Assembly (NCBI GenBank): GCA_017615325.1
Contig: JAGAAI010000006.1
Location: 85,270 to 149,269 of the forward strand
Length of the DNA stretch: 64,000 nucleotides
Origin: Clostridiales bacterium
GTDB lineage: Bacteria; Bacillota; Clostridia; Saccharofermentanales; Saccharofermentanaceae
Direction of reading: 5' to 3'
Shown here: positions 1 to 7,570 of the stretch, in pieces
Layout of the letters: each line of letters opens with the position of its first letter
Position numbering within the stretch: position 1 is the first letter of the stretch
Position numbers and translations under genes: made by a program
Notes under the pieces: model-generated
Told to the model about the DNA's origin: nothing
What the model saw: only the letters and a program-made list of their open reading frames with translations
Database searches by the model: none

Positions 1-82
1 ACAATAAAGGTGTGATAAAAGAAGTTAAATTTTCCATCAAATCCATTCCTGATCAGATATGTCCCATAAATAGAACAGCAAA

Positions 83-112
83 TAAAAACTCCCCGCAGGA
101 TCTGCGGGGAGT
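83..112 (-). terminator. Rho-independent terminator after LRR/SLH gene
   Basis: Read on the minus strand, a perfect stem ACTCCCCGCA with its complement is followed by a T-rich run (TTTTTATTT). It lies about 20 bases past the stop codon of the surface-protein gene and closes the thyA-folA transcription unit. The remaining 80 bases to the window edge hold no gene I can support. Confidence 0.9.
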
Positions 113-133
113 TATAGGAAAATTCGATAATGC

Positions 134-1804
134 TTACTTGTTCCCGTTTGCATTCTTATCATACTTATAGAGGAATGTAACCATCTGTCGCCTTAAGCAC
201 TTGCCCGAGGGCTGGAATGTACCGTCTGAGTAACCTGCAACGATCTTGTTCTCGGATGCCCAGATCGTTGCCTTATAGAAATAATCAGAACTCTTAACGT
301 CAGAGAACTTGCATGTCTTTGCCTTGGGCTCAAGCTTTCCTGCCATCCTCCAGAGGAATGTAACGGTCTGAGCTCTCGTACATACACCTTCGGGACCGAA
401 CTTGTCTTTGCTCAATCCTGTCGTTATCCCCTGCTCGACTGCCCAGATAACAGCCTTGTAGTAGTAAGCGCCTTTCTTAACATCCTTGAAGTCAGTAGTC
501 TTCGCCTTGGGAGCGGGACTTCCGTTAAGTCTCCAAAGGAACGTTACCATCTGGGCTCTGGTACACTCGTTGGCAGGACGGAATTCTGTCTGGTTAGCAT
601 ATCCCTTGACTATGTCCTTGTCGGAAAGATAGTAGGTCGGCTCATACCAGAAATCACCCTTATTAGTAACATCTTTGTAGAGGACCTTTATCTCCGTCGA
701 ATTTTCAAGCGTTGAATTGATCTTCTCGGTCAATATTCCGCTGCCTGCTTTCTTAGCCTCAAAGACGATCTTGTAGGCCTCGCTGTCCGCGGTCTTTGTA
801 TTGATCGTAAATACGGATTTATCAGAAGAAACATACTTTGGTCTGTTCCCGCTGTCGGAGATCCTTCCGGATTCAAACTTCTGCCCGGAAAAAACGATGA
901 GTTTATCAACGATTCCGGTATCAAAATCAAATTCTTCCAACTTGGTGTTGTTGCTGATGTCAACTTCAGTAAGACCGGAACACATGATAAGGTCTAACGC
1001 CTTGAGTTTCCTGTTTTTGCTAAGGTCAAGTGATGAAAGCTTGTTGCTCCTTATTGCGAAAGACTCGATGTTAGGACACTTGCTGATGTCAATTGATTCG
1101 ACCGCATTTATTCCGAGTTCGACTTCCTTAAGAGCCTTGTTGCTTCCCAATTTAACGGATTTCAGAGTAAATCCTTTTCCCAGACCATTTAACAGGTAGA
1201 TCTTATGGAGTTTATGGTTTTTCGTGACATCCAGGGATTCCAGTCTGTCGCTATAGATAACGACCGACTCAAGCTCAGGATTTGAAGAAAGATCAACAGA
1301 CTGGACCATACAACAGTCTTTTTCTCCGCCGCTCAGCATCAGATCCTTGAGCTTGGCATTCTTGGAAATATCAACAGACTTTATCTTGGAACTGTCCAGC
1401 CAAAGATTCTCAAGTTTTGTGAGTTTTGAGACATCTGCTGATGCTATCTCGGCTCTGACCGCTAATTTTGTAAGCCCCGTATTCTTGCTGAAATCATAAA
1501 CTTTCAGATTGGTTGATTCTACATATAGTGTTTTCAGAGATGTAAGTTTTTCGATACCTGTAAGATCTGATACTTTATCGCTATTGTAAATACTAAGGAC
1601 AATGGTATTCTTGATCTCTTTTGACGACAGGTAACCGTCTTCGTCAGCATCAAACTCCTTGCTCAGGATCTTACACAAACCCTTATCAGGGAAATTGGAT
1701 TTATCGATCTTTATCTTCGTTGCCGCACTTGCAGTAATCCCCGGGATCATCGCTACTGCCATGCCTAAAGTAAATGTTGACACTAATAATCTGGAAACTT
1801 TCAT
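134..1804 (-). CDS. Secreted leucine-rich repeat protein with three SLH repeats
   Basis: Predicted 556-residue cell-surface protein. The start at 1804 is chosen because a GGGGG ribosome binding site precedes it and a signal peptide (basic start, hydrophobic core, cleavage near TASA at residues 24-27) follows; a longer in-frame extension would read back into folA. Residues 52-63 form an EF-hand-like calcium loop (DADEDGYLSSKE). Leucine-rich repeats of about 21-24 residues run from about 70 to 330. Three SLH repeats occupy about 387-556, each with a CTRAQ or CLRRQ motif. SLH domains normally bind secondary cell wall polymers, so the protein is probably displayed on the wall with the LRR as a binding surface; the ligand is unknown. 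It starts only 2 bases after the folA stop, so it is probably cotranscribed with thyA and folA. Confidence 0.9.
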   Translation of the reverse strand: MKVSRLLVSTFTLGMAVAMIPGITASAATKIKIDKSNFPDKGLCKILSKEFDADEDGYLSSKEIKNTIVLSIYNSDKVSDLTGIEKLTSLKTLYVESTNLKVYDFSKNTGLTKLAVRAEIASADVSKLTKLENLWLDSSKIKSVDISKNAKLKDLMLSGGEKDCCMVQSVDLSSNPELESVVIYSDRLESLDVTKNHKLHKIYLLNGLGKGFTLKSVKLGSNKALKEVELGINAVESIDISKCPNIESFAIRSNKLSSLDLSKNRKLKALDLIMCSGLTEVDISNNTKLEEFDFDTGIVDKLIVFSGQKFESGRISDSGNRPKYVSSDKSVFTINTKTADSEAYKIVFEAKKAGSGILTEKINSTLENSTEIKVLYKDVTNKGDFWYEPTYYLSDKDIVKGYANQTEFRPANECTRAQMVTFLWRLNGSPAPKAKTTDFKDVKKGAYYYKAVIWAVEQGITTGLSKDKFGPEGVCTRAQTVTFLWRMAGKLEPKAKTCKFSDVKSSDYFYKATIWASENKIVAGYSDGTFQPSGKCLRRQMVTFLYKYDKNANGNK

Positions 1805-1806
1805 TG

Positions 1807-2307
1807 TTATACCCCCTTGATCCTCTCGTAATGTCTTACGCAAAACGTTACGCCCGCAACGCTTTCTATCGCAGGTTCCTCGGAATCCAAACGCCAATCC
1901 AGCTTCTCATCGAGATTAGGGAAATAAGCATCTGCCATATACTCATACTCAATGTATGTGATTATAGCCTTGTCACATCTGTCTAAGAGAAGTTTATATG
2001 TTGTCTCGCCACCTATTACATAGACTTCGTCATCCACAGTTGCAAGATACTCATCCAGTTCTTCTACACTGTGAACGATAACGGCACCCTCCTTCTCGAA
2101 AGTCTCATCGTGAGTCAGGATAACATTCGTCCTGTTCGGCAGAAGACGTTCATCCTTATAAGTCTTAAGAGTCTTCCTTCCGTATACGACCGTGTGTCCG
2201 GACGTGTATTTGCGGAATACACCCTTCTGATCTTCCGGAAGCGATACGAGCAGTTCACCTGCATATCCTATCCCCCAGTTCATGTCGACTGCAGCAATTG
2301 CTATCAT
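1807..2307 (-). CDS. folA: Dihydrofolate reductase
   Basis: Reduces dihydrofolate to tetrahydrofolate with NADPH, regenerating the cofactor oxidised by thymidylate synthase. The 166 residues are normal for the family. The N-terminus MIAIAAVDMNWGIGY carries the usual GIG region, LPEDQK has the acidic residue at the substrate site, and YVIGGETTY is the conserved C-terminal glycine-rich loop. A strong AAGGGGGAAAG binding site precedes the ATG. It lies 15 bases after a histidine phosphatase gene and downstream of thyA, the classic functional pairing. The next gene, an LRR/SLH protein, begins 2 bases after its stop. Confidence 0.95.
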   Translation of the reverse strand: MIAIAAVDMNWGIGYAGELLVSLPEDQKGVFRKYTSGHTVVYGRKTLKTYKDERLLPNRTNVILTHDETFEKEGAVIVHSVEELDEYLATVDDEVYVIGGETTYKLLLDRCDKAIITYIEYEYMADAYFPNLDEKLDWRLDSEEPAIESVAGVTFCVRHYERIKGV

Positions 2308-2322
2308 AGTCTTTCCCCCTTC

Positions 2323-3036
2323 TTATTCATCAAACATTGATGTGAAATATCCAGATGCAGATAAAGGCTCTCCTTCATCCGCAAGATGGCGTGCATCGCC
2401 GAAGACCTGCACCCTGAAGGATGCCTTCCCCGGATCCCGCTCTTCCGTCCCTATCACCGTGATGCCCGTAGGTGCGCAAAAGAATCCCTGCCAGAGGGCG
2501 GGAGCGGCTATACCTGTAAGGTGGCCGGTAAGTACGGACATCAGTCCGAAGTGACAGAAGAAAACATAATTACCGTCGTTATGAGAGATGACATCATAAT
2601 ATCCTCCCTCACGTCTCTTGTATCCCAGCTCCAGCATAAGCTTATCAAAGCCTGCCGTTACCTCATCGTAGTAATGTCTTATCTTGCCGGTCTTCATGAC
2701 TTCCGTATCAGGCCAGCCGTAAGGATCGTGTAGTTCTTTATTTGCACAGAAATATTCAGGGTAAAAATCCCATGCAATAGTCTCTTCGCCCGTATCGGGA
2801 TCCTTGATCTGATAATAGAACTCCTGGAGCCAGTCAAGTTCAACAGTTTCCATGCCCGTTCCTTCCAGGCAGACGGAAGCCGTAGCCTTGGCCCGTCCCA
2901 AAGGGGAAACGTAACAACCTGCCACGTCCCAGGTCTTAAATCTTTTGGCAAGGGCTTTTGCTTCTCTCCAGCCTTTCTCAGTCAAGGAATCCAGCTTGTA
3001 GTCTGGATCACCGTGTCTTACGATTATAAGCTTCAT
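2323..3036 (-). CDS. Histidine phosphatase family protein (phosphoglycerate mutase-like)
   Basis: A 237-residue cytoplasmic protein of the histidine phosphatase superfamily. The N-terminal VRHGD carries the phospho-accepting histidine (residue 8), SPLGRAKATA supplies the second arginine, and FCHFG near residue 160 has the second catalytic histidine. The substrate cannot be read from the sequence. Sitting between thyA and folA, with gaps of 14 and 15 bases, it may act on a nucleotide or folate-pathway phosphate (inference only). GAGGAGAAGATCATAG supplies the binding site before the ATG. Confidence 0.88.
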   Translation of the reverse strand: MKLIIVRHGDPDYKLDSLTEKGWREAKALAKRFKTWDVAGCYVSPLGRAKATASVCLEGTGMETVELDWLQEFYYQIKDPDTGEETIAWDFYPEYFCANKELHDPYGWPDTEVMKTGKIRHYYDEVTAGFDKLMLELGYKRREGGYYDVISHNDGNYVFFCHFGLMSVLTGHLTGIAAPALWQGFFCAPTGITVIGTEERDPGKASFRVQVFGDARHLADEGEPLSASGYFTSMFDE

Positions 3037-3050
3037 CTATGATCTTCTCC

Positions 3051-3881
3051 TCAGACTGCAACAGGGATACCCTTGACCTTAGGGCCGTATTCATATCCTT
3101 CGAGCCTGATGTTATCAGTTGTAAACTGATAGAAATCGGTGATGCCCTCATCAATGACGAGCTTGGGAGCCGGGAATGTGGGTCTTGCGATAACTTCCTC
3201 TACGATCGGGACATGCCTGTCGTATACATGGGCATCGGCTATTACATGAACGAATTCACCGACCTCAAGACCTGCGCATCTTGCCATCAGATGCGTAAGG
3301 ACAGCATACTGGCATACATTCCAGCCGTTGGCTACGAGCATGTCATTGGAACGCTGGTTAAGGATGGCATTGAGCTTGTTGCCTGTAACATTAAAAGTCA
3401 TGGAATATGCACAAGGATAAAGGTTCATCTCGTGCAGATCCTGATGAACATAGATATTTGTTAAGATCCTTCTGGATGAAGGATTGTTCTTAAGGTCAAA
3501 GAGGACTCTGTCAACCTGGTCCATCTCGCCTTCCTTATACTGATGCTTAACACCTAACTGGTAGCCGTAAGCTTTGCCAATGGAACCGGACTCATCAGCC
3601 CAAGCATCCCAGATGTGAGTTGACAGATCCTTAACATTATTGGACTTCTTCTGCCAGATCCAGAGGAGTTCATCAACAGCGCCCTTAAAGTTGATATATC
3701 TTTGCGTCAACATAGGGAACTCTTCTGCAAGGTTATATCTGTTGACTATGCAGAAAGCCTTGTATGTATAAGCCGGGGTTCCGTCCTCCCAGTGAGGCCT
3801 TACCTTCTCGTTCTCAGTCGTATATCCTGAATTCAGGATCGTGCGGATATTGTCGATAAAGATATCATCAGCTCTGCTCAT
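3051..3881 (-). CDS. thyA: Thymidylate synthase
   Basis: Methylates dUMP to dTMP using methylenetetrahydrofolate. Start at 3881 (276 residues) fits the family N-terminus, has the binding site AAAGGAG, and lies just downstream of an extended -10 box; an upstream ATG at 3932 would precede that box. The catalytic cysteine is C157 in LYPCAYS. E. coli ThyA has PCH there; this protein has alanine in place of histidine. The dUMP-contact region reads QRSNDMLVANGWN instead of the common QRSxDxxLGxPFN, keeping the asparagine. The C-terminal region with DNIRLEGY is typical. First gene of the thyA – phosphatase – folA – LRR/SLH unit. Confidence 0.93.
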   Translation of the reverse strand: MSRADDIFIDNIRTILNSGYTTENEKVRPHWEDGTPAYTYKAFCIVNRYNLAEEFPMLTQRYINFKGAVDELLWIWQKKSNNVKDLSTHIWDAWADESGSIGKAYGYQLGVKHQYKEGEMDQVDRVLFDLKNNPSSRRILTNIYVHQDLHEMNLYPCAYSMTFNVTGNKLNAILNQRSNDMLVANGWNVCQYAVLTHLMARCAGLEVGEFVHVIADAHVYDRHVPIVEEVIARPTFPAPKLVIDEGITDFYQFTTDNIRLEGYEYGPKVKGIPVAV

Positions 3882-3912
3882 AATAGGCTCCTTTAAAAAA
3901 CATACTGAATTG

Positions 3913-3921
3913 ATTATAACA
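3913..3921 (-). promoter_or_regulatory. Extended -10 promoter element of thyA
   Basis: The minus strand reads TGTTATAAT, a perfect TGnTATAAT extended -10 box, about 30 bases before the thyA ATG at 3881. I see no good -35 hexamer, which an extended -10 can tolerate. It supports the shorter thyA start. Confidence 0.55.
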
Positions 3922-4000
3922 TTAGAGGACATACTTTCTCCCTGTCCATTTGTTAAATAATCCGTACTGTTTATAGGATAGAATGACGAAGAAACGAATC

Positions 4001-4027
4001 AAAAAAGCAGCGACACATTGTCACTGC
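4001..4027 (-). terminator. Rho-independent terminator of SleB-like gene
   Basis: Minus-strand RNA forms GCAGUGACA / UGUCGCUGC (nine pairs, one G-U) with a three-base loop, followed by six U. It lies 25 bases after the stop of the gene at 4052-4837. From 4028 to 4051 there is nothing further. Confidence 0.9.
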
Positions 4028-4051
4028 CTTTGGTATTTTATAGATCAATAG

Positions 4052-4837
4052 TTATTTTAGGATCACAAGATCAGATCTTTCGATGGGGCCTATTGGACGC
4101 TCTACCTTTATATCGAGCATCTCGACATTCTTGGCTTTCCATTCGGGATCCCAGTTAGTGCAGTAATCACACTTGCACTTCTTAACGCATGAGAAGTAAT
4201 TGCCCTTGCAGTATCCGCAGTCAACATAGTTGATGAAATATCTGGAGTATCCCGTAAATCCGATAGAATTGAAATAGACCATATGGCAGTCGATCTGCTT
4301 TGAGGATACTAGTCTTACCGCTTCAACTATAGCCCACTCGGAATCCAGGGACCTTGCTCTGTAACACTGGCGCCTCTTCTGATTGACTGCCATAAACTGG
4401 TTCTTACGCAGAACTGTTGCCGTTACGGTCTTAGTCGGCCATCTCTTGCAGTTCATCCTGTTAAGCACAACACAGGCGATCATGGTCTTATCGGTTATAT
4501 CATCTTTGCAGAATGCGCCTTCGCCTTCAATGACACGGGCAAAGAGCTTATACTCCTCGACCTTCATCCCACAGGCTCTTGCCTTGACTTCAGAAGAGAA
4601 ATAATAACGCTGCTCATCGGTGGAATACTGCCACATGAGATCGTACTTCTGCAGAGTATCTTCGTTATTCTTCTTTTTCTTGGGCCTGTATTCGATGTGA
4701 TCAAAGTCGTGATCAAAGGCCAGCGCTGTCACGCCGTCCATCGAAAGACATGTAAATACCACTACAACAGCAAGTATTATAGCCGTAATCTTACGTTTTA
4801 AAATAATGTACCTCTTTCCGCTTGCAGCTGAAAACAC
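4052..4837 (-). CDS. Secreted SleB-like cell wall hydrolase
   Basis: Predicted exported peptidoglycan hydrolase of the SleB (Hydrolase_2) family, whose spore members are lytic transglycosylases. About 20 hydrophobic residues (IILAVVVVFTCLS) after a KRK start form the signal peptide. The domain core is FARVIEGEGAF with the likely catalytic glutamate, ACVVLNRM, then RWPTKTVTATV and QFMAV. A cysteine-rich stretch (CGYCKGNYFSC, CKCDYC) near residues 208-225 is unusual for this family and might bind metal or form disulphides. No N-terminal peptidoglycan-binding domain is present. The start is uncertain: GTG at 4837 has no clear binding site, while GGAAAGAGG lies just before ATT codons near 4807. 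Its own promoter and terminator make it monocistronic. Confidence 0.8.
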   Translation of the reverse strand: MFSAASGKRYIILKRKITAIILAVVVVFTCLSMDGVTALAFDHDFDHIEYRPKKKKNNEDTLQKYDLMWQYSTDEQRYYFSSEVKARACGMKVEEYKLFARVIEGEGAFCKDDITDKTMIACVVLNRMNCKRWPTKTVTATVLRKNQFMAVNQKRRQCYRARSLDSEWAIVEAVRLVSSKQIDCHMVYFNSIGFTGYSRYFINYVDCGYCKGNYFSCVKKCKCDYCTNWDPEWKAKNVEMLDIKVERPIGPIERSDLVILK

Positions 4838-4870
4838 CCAGATTCAGTCTGATCTTCATTCGGTTACAAG

Positions 4871-4899
4871 ATTATACAAGGGTTTTTTGCAGTTTTCAA
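4871..4899 (-). promoter_or_regulatory. Sigma-A-type promoter of SleB-like gene
   Basis: Minus strand TTGAAA (4894-4899), 17-base spacer, TATAAT (4871-4876). A near-consensus vegetative promoter about 35-60 bases before the possible start codons. Confidence 0.8.
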
Positions 4900-4946
4900 G
4901 AAAAGAGAACATATGTAATATTTCTGTATTATTCGCGAAAAGCCGT

Positions 4947-7412
4947 TCACTTAAACATCTGCTCATAATCTTCAGGCGACTTACCGGCAATGCCGACTAT
5001 CTCTATAACGAGGATGTTGCCATCATCGAGTTTTCGGGCATAAAAGTAGAAATACTGATCGAAGAGCGGGGCCCTTACGACATCTCTTACATATTCTTCT
5101 CCACAGAGAGTCACTTTCGTTCTGTCCTCACGAACCTGCTTGATACCCGAAGAATCTGCAATGCCGTCAAGGAAGATACGGAAATCATCAAGATAGTCTT
5201 CCGCTGTATAATCCGTGTCACCGGAAATCCCTTTCTTAACATTCAGGAACTTTATGTCGATATTCTCGGTCGTGGTCATGAACGATGTGTCCAGCAGTTT
5301 GGAAGATTCGCGATTCAGATCCTTCTCACGGGTGCATTGAGATAACAGATTCTTCATGGCAAGGACCTGATCCCTCTCCCCTACCGGCACCATGTTGGAG
5401 GGAACATTTAAGGAAAGATCTGCATAGCTGTTTGTATAGACATCGTCCTTGAACTCACCCTTTGTATAAGCCGTGCCTTTCATCAATTCACTATCAGTTC
5501 CGCCATCTTTTGCCGGATCCTCGATGTCACCTGATCTGTATTTTCGAAAACGGTATGTGAACGGCTCGGGCTTATTATCGGGGTCCTTAGGCACAAAATC
5601 ATCGGCATAGGTCAGGCCGTATCCTGTTGGAAATAAACAGTCACTGCTTCCGATCTGATCCAGCGACTCATACCAGGGCGACGGAAGTTTACCCTTAAAA
5701 CCGGAATAGCCGCAGAGAACATCGGAGATCCCTTTGCCTTCAGACCCGGGAAGATAGCACATAACAACACTGTCCCAACTGTCGAGATCACTCCGGTCGA
5801 GGATTACATGGCGGCCTGCGACTATACAGGTTACTGTCGGTTTGCCCATGGCCTTTACAGCATCGATCATATCCCTGTTGTCCGCAAGGCCTAGCTTGCC
5901 GCAGAGTTCAAGATCTTCCGTATCACCGTTCCATTCAGCGTATGCCTGCTCACCCACGCAAAGTAAAACAACGTCGGCTTTAGCAGCATCTAAAGGATCT
6001 GTGATAACTTCAACACCATAGGATGATGCATATTTCTCAAAAGTTTCTTTTATTGTCGTCACGCCACGGATCTCATTTGTTTGCGCGCCGTTCCAGTCCA
6101 ATGTCCAGCCACCGCACTGCGCGGCTCTGTCGTCTGCAGCAGGACCTGTGATATATATCTTTGTTCCCTCCTTGAACGGAAGGATATCATTGTCATTTTT
6201 GAGCAGGACAAGACTTTCTTCGACCAATTTCTCCGCAACTGCCCTGTATTGCATGGAACCGACACCTTTTTGTAAAGGATCTACCGTCTTAAACAGGGGA
6301 TCATCGAAAACACCTGCATCCTTTTTTACTCTTATTATCCTGGTCACCGCATCATTCACGCGTTCCTCTTTTATCTTTCCGCTTTCAACCGCTCCGACGA
6401 TTATCTGTCTTGCCTCATCGAATCTGTCAGGCTCCATTAACATGTCGATACCTGCATTGACACTCTTTACTACCTGCTCCTCATAATTATCTCCGCTTAT
6501 GTTTCCTACCGAACCCCAGTCGCTTACTATAAAGCCCTTAAAGCCCATCTCATCCTTCAGCTTCATGATGTACTCTTTATTCTCGTGCATCTTCAGTCCG
6601 TTAAGCGATGAATGGCTGACCATGATGGTCTGGACGCCGGCATCGATCTGGGCCTGGTAGACCTTAAGGAGTTCATTGATCTCATCTTCCGACAAACTGG
6701 CATCTCCACGGTCGATAAGCATGTTGACCTCGCTCTGTTCACCGGTTCCGTACACTACGTTGCCGTCTGCCAGATAATGTTTTGCGCAGGCTATAAGACC
6801 GCCGTCGATAAGACCTTTTGTATATGCCGTGGAAATCCTGGTTATCAGATCAAGATCAGAACCGTAAGATTCATATGTCCTTCCCCAGCGGGGATCTTCT
6901 GATTGAGCAACAACAGGCGAGAAATTCCAGATCATATGGCAGAGTCTGGCTTCTTCGGCCGTAATAAGACCTTCCTGATAAGCCAGGTCTTCGTTATTAG
7001 CTGCTCCCACCCATATGTTATGCGGGAAATATATTGCATTAATACAGTAATTAACACCATGAACGTCATCCTGACCATAGATCATTGGGATACCGCTTTC
7101 TGACATGAGCGCACCCTTCTGAAAATCATTGATAAGTGAACGCCATTCATACGATTCAATAGGCCCATTGGGAGTTGACAGGACACTGCCGTAATCGTTA
7201 TCTTTCATGGCATAGGGATCAGTATTATAAACAGCAGGCTGCACCATCTGTGCCGCTTTCTGTTCGACAGTGAGTTCAGAGACGATCTCTTCCGGGGTCA
7301 TCTCAGCATACTGATGATATTTTAAGTTTGCGTCATTATAGTACATGCCGCCACAGGAGACAGCCGACAAAAACATTATCGATGTGATGATCAATGATAT
7401 GACTTTACGCAT
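4947..7412 (-). CDS. Glycoside hydrolase family 3 lipoprotein (beta-glucosidase type)
   Basis: Predicted 821-residue surface lipoprotein hydrolysing beta-linked glucosides or glucan ends. Start at 7412 gives a lipoprotein signal with the lipid-modified cysteine at C20 (SAVSC) and a GGGAGGGG binding site. The GH3 barrel runs about 30-370. Motifs resemble plant exo-beta-glucanases more than NagZ: GQDDVHGVNY, DPRWGRTYESYG, ACAKHYLADG, and VSDWGS with probable nucleophile D298. The second GH3 domain (about 400-600) includes CVGEQAYAEWNGDTEDLEL and LPGSEGKGISDVL. Residues about 650-821 are a C-terminal domain shared with the three lipoproteins encoded just upstream. It is last in the cluster and has a candidate promoter of its own at 7461-7488. 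Confidence 0.9.
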   Translation of the reverse strand: MRKVISLIITSIMFLSAVSCGGMYYNDANLKYHQYAEMTPEEIVSELTVEQKAAQMVQPAVYNTDPYAMKDNDYGSVLSTPNGPIESYEWRSLINDFQKGALMSESGIPMIYGQDDVHGVNYCINAIYFPHNIWVGAANNEDLAYQEGLITAEEARLCHMIWNFSPVVAQSEDPRWGRTYESYGSDLDLITRISTAYTKGLIDGGLIACAKHYLADGNVVYGTGEQSEVNMLIDRGDASLSEDEINELLKVYQAQIDAGVQTIMVSHSSLNGLKMHENKEYIMKLKDEMGFKGFIVSDWGSVGNISGDNYEEQVVKSVNAGIDMLMEPDRFDEARQIIVGAVESGKIKEERVNDAVTRIIRVKKDAGVFDDPLFKTVDPLQKGVGSMQYRAVAEKLVEESLVLLKNDNDILPFKEGTKIYITGPAADDRAAQCGGWTLDWNGAQTNEIRGVTTIKETFEKYASSYGVEVITDPLDAAKADVVLLCVGEQAYAEWNGDTEDLELCGKLGLADNRDMIDAVKAMGKPTVTCIVAGRHVILDRSDLDSWDSVVMCYLPGSEGKGISDVLCGYSGFKGKLPSPWYESLDQIGSSDCLFPTGYGLTYADDFVPKDPDNKPEPFTYRFRKYRSGDIEDPAKDGGTDSELMKGTAYTKGEFKDDVYTNSYADLSLNVPSNMVPVGERDQVLAMKNLLSQCTREKDLNRESSKLLDTSFMTTTENIDIKFLNVKKGISGDTDYTAEDYLDDFRIFLDGIADSSGIKQVREDRTKVTLCGEEYVRDVVRAPLFDQYFYFYARKLDDGNILVIEIVGIAGKSPEDYEQMFK

Positions 7413-7460
7413 GTGATATACTGCCCCTCCCTTTTTATCAAGCATATCAGCCTGAATACA

Positions 7461-7488
7461 TTTTACATTATTTAGACCGCAGGTAAAC
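7461..7488 (-). promoter_or_regulatory. Candidate promoter of last GH3 gene
   Basis: Minus strand TTTACC (7483-7488), 16-base spacer, TAAAAT (7461-7466), about 50 bases before the start codon. Plausible but not consensus. It follows a strong hairpin, so the last GH3 gene may be partly independent of the upstream cluster. Confidence 0.45.
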
Positions 7489-7506
7489 ACCAAAACCAAA
7501 AGACAT

Positions 7507-7542
7507 AACGAGCTGACTTGCCCAAAGGCAAGCCAGCCCGTT
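7507..7542 (-). terminator. Strong hairpin between two GH3 genes (attenuating terminator?)
   Basis: Minus-strand RNA from AACGGGCUGGC to its partner pairs over 16 positions with two G-U pairs and a four-base loop. The downstream sequence AUGUCUUUUGG is U-poor, so termination may be partial; an mRNA processing or stabilising role is also possible. Confidence 0.6.
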
Positions 7543-7570
7543 TGTTAAGGAGATTTGCTCAAACGATCGG

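Noticed and set aside
1..44. Possible start of a minus-strand gene (frame MDLMENLTSFITP) running off the left edge
   Set aside because: Only about 14 codons are visible, and the binding site is poor, so it cannot be supported.
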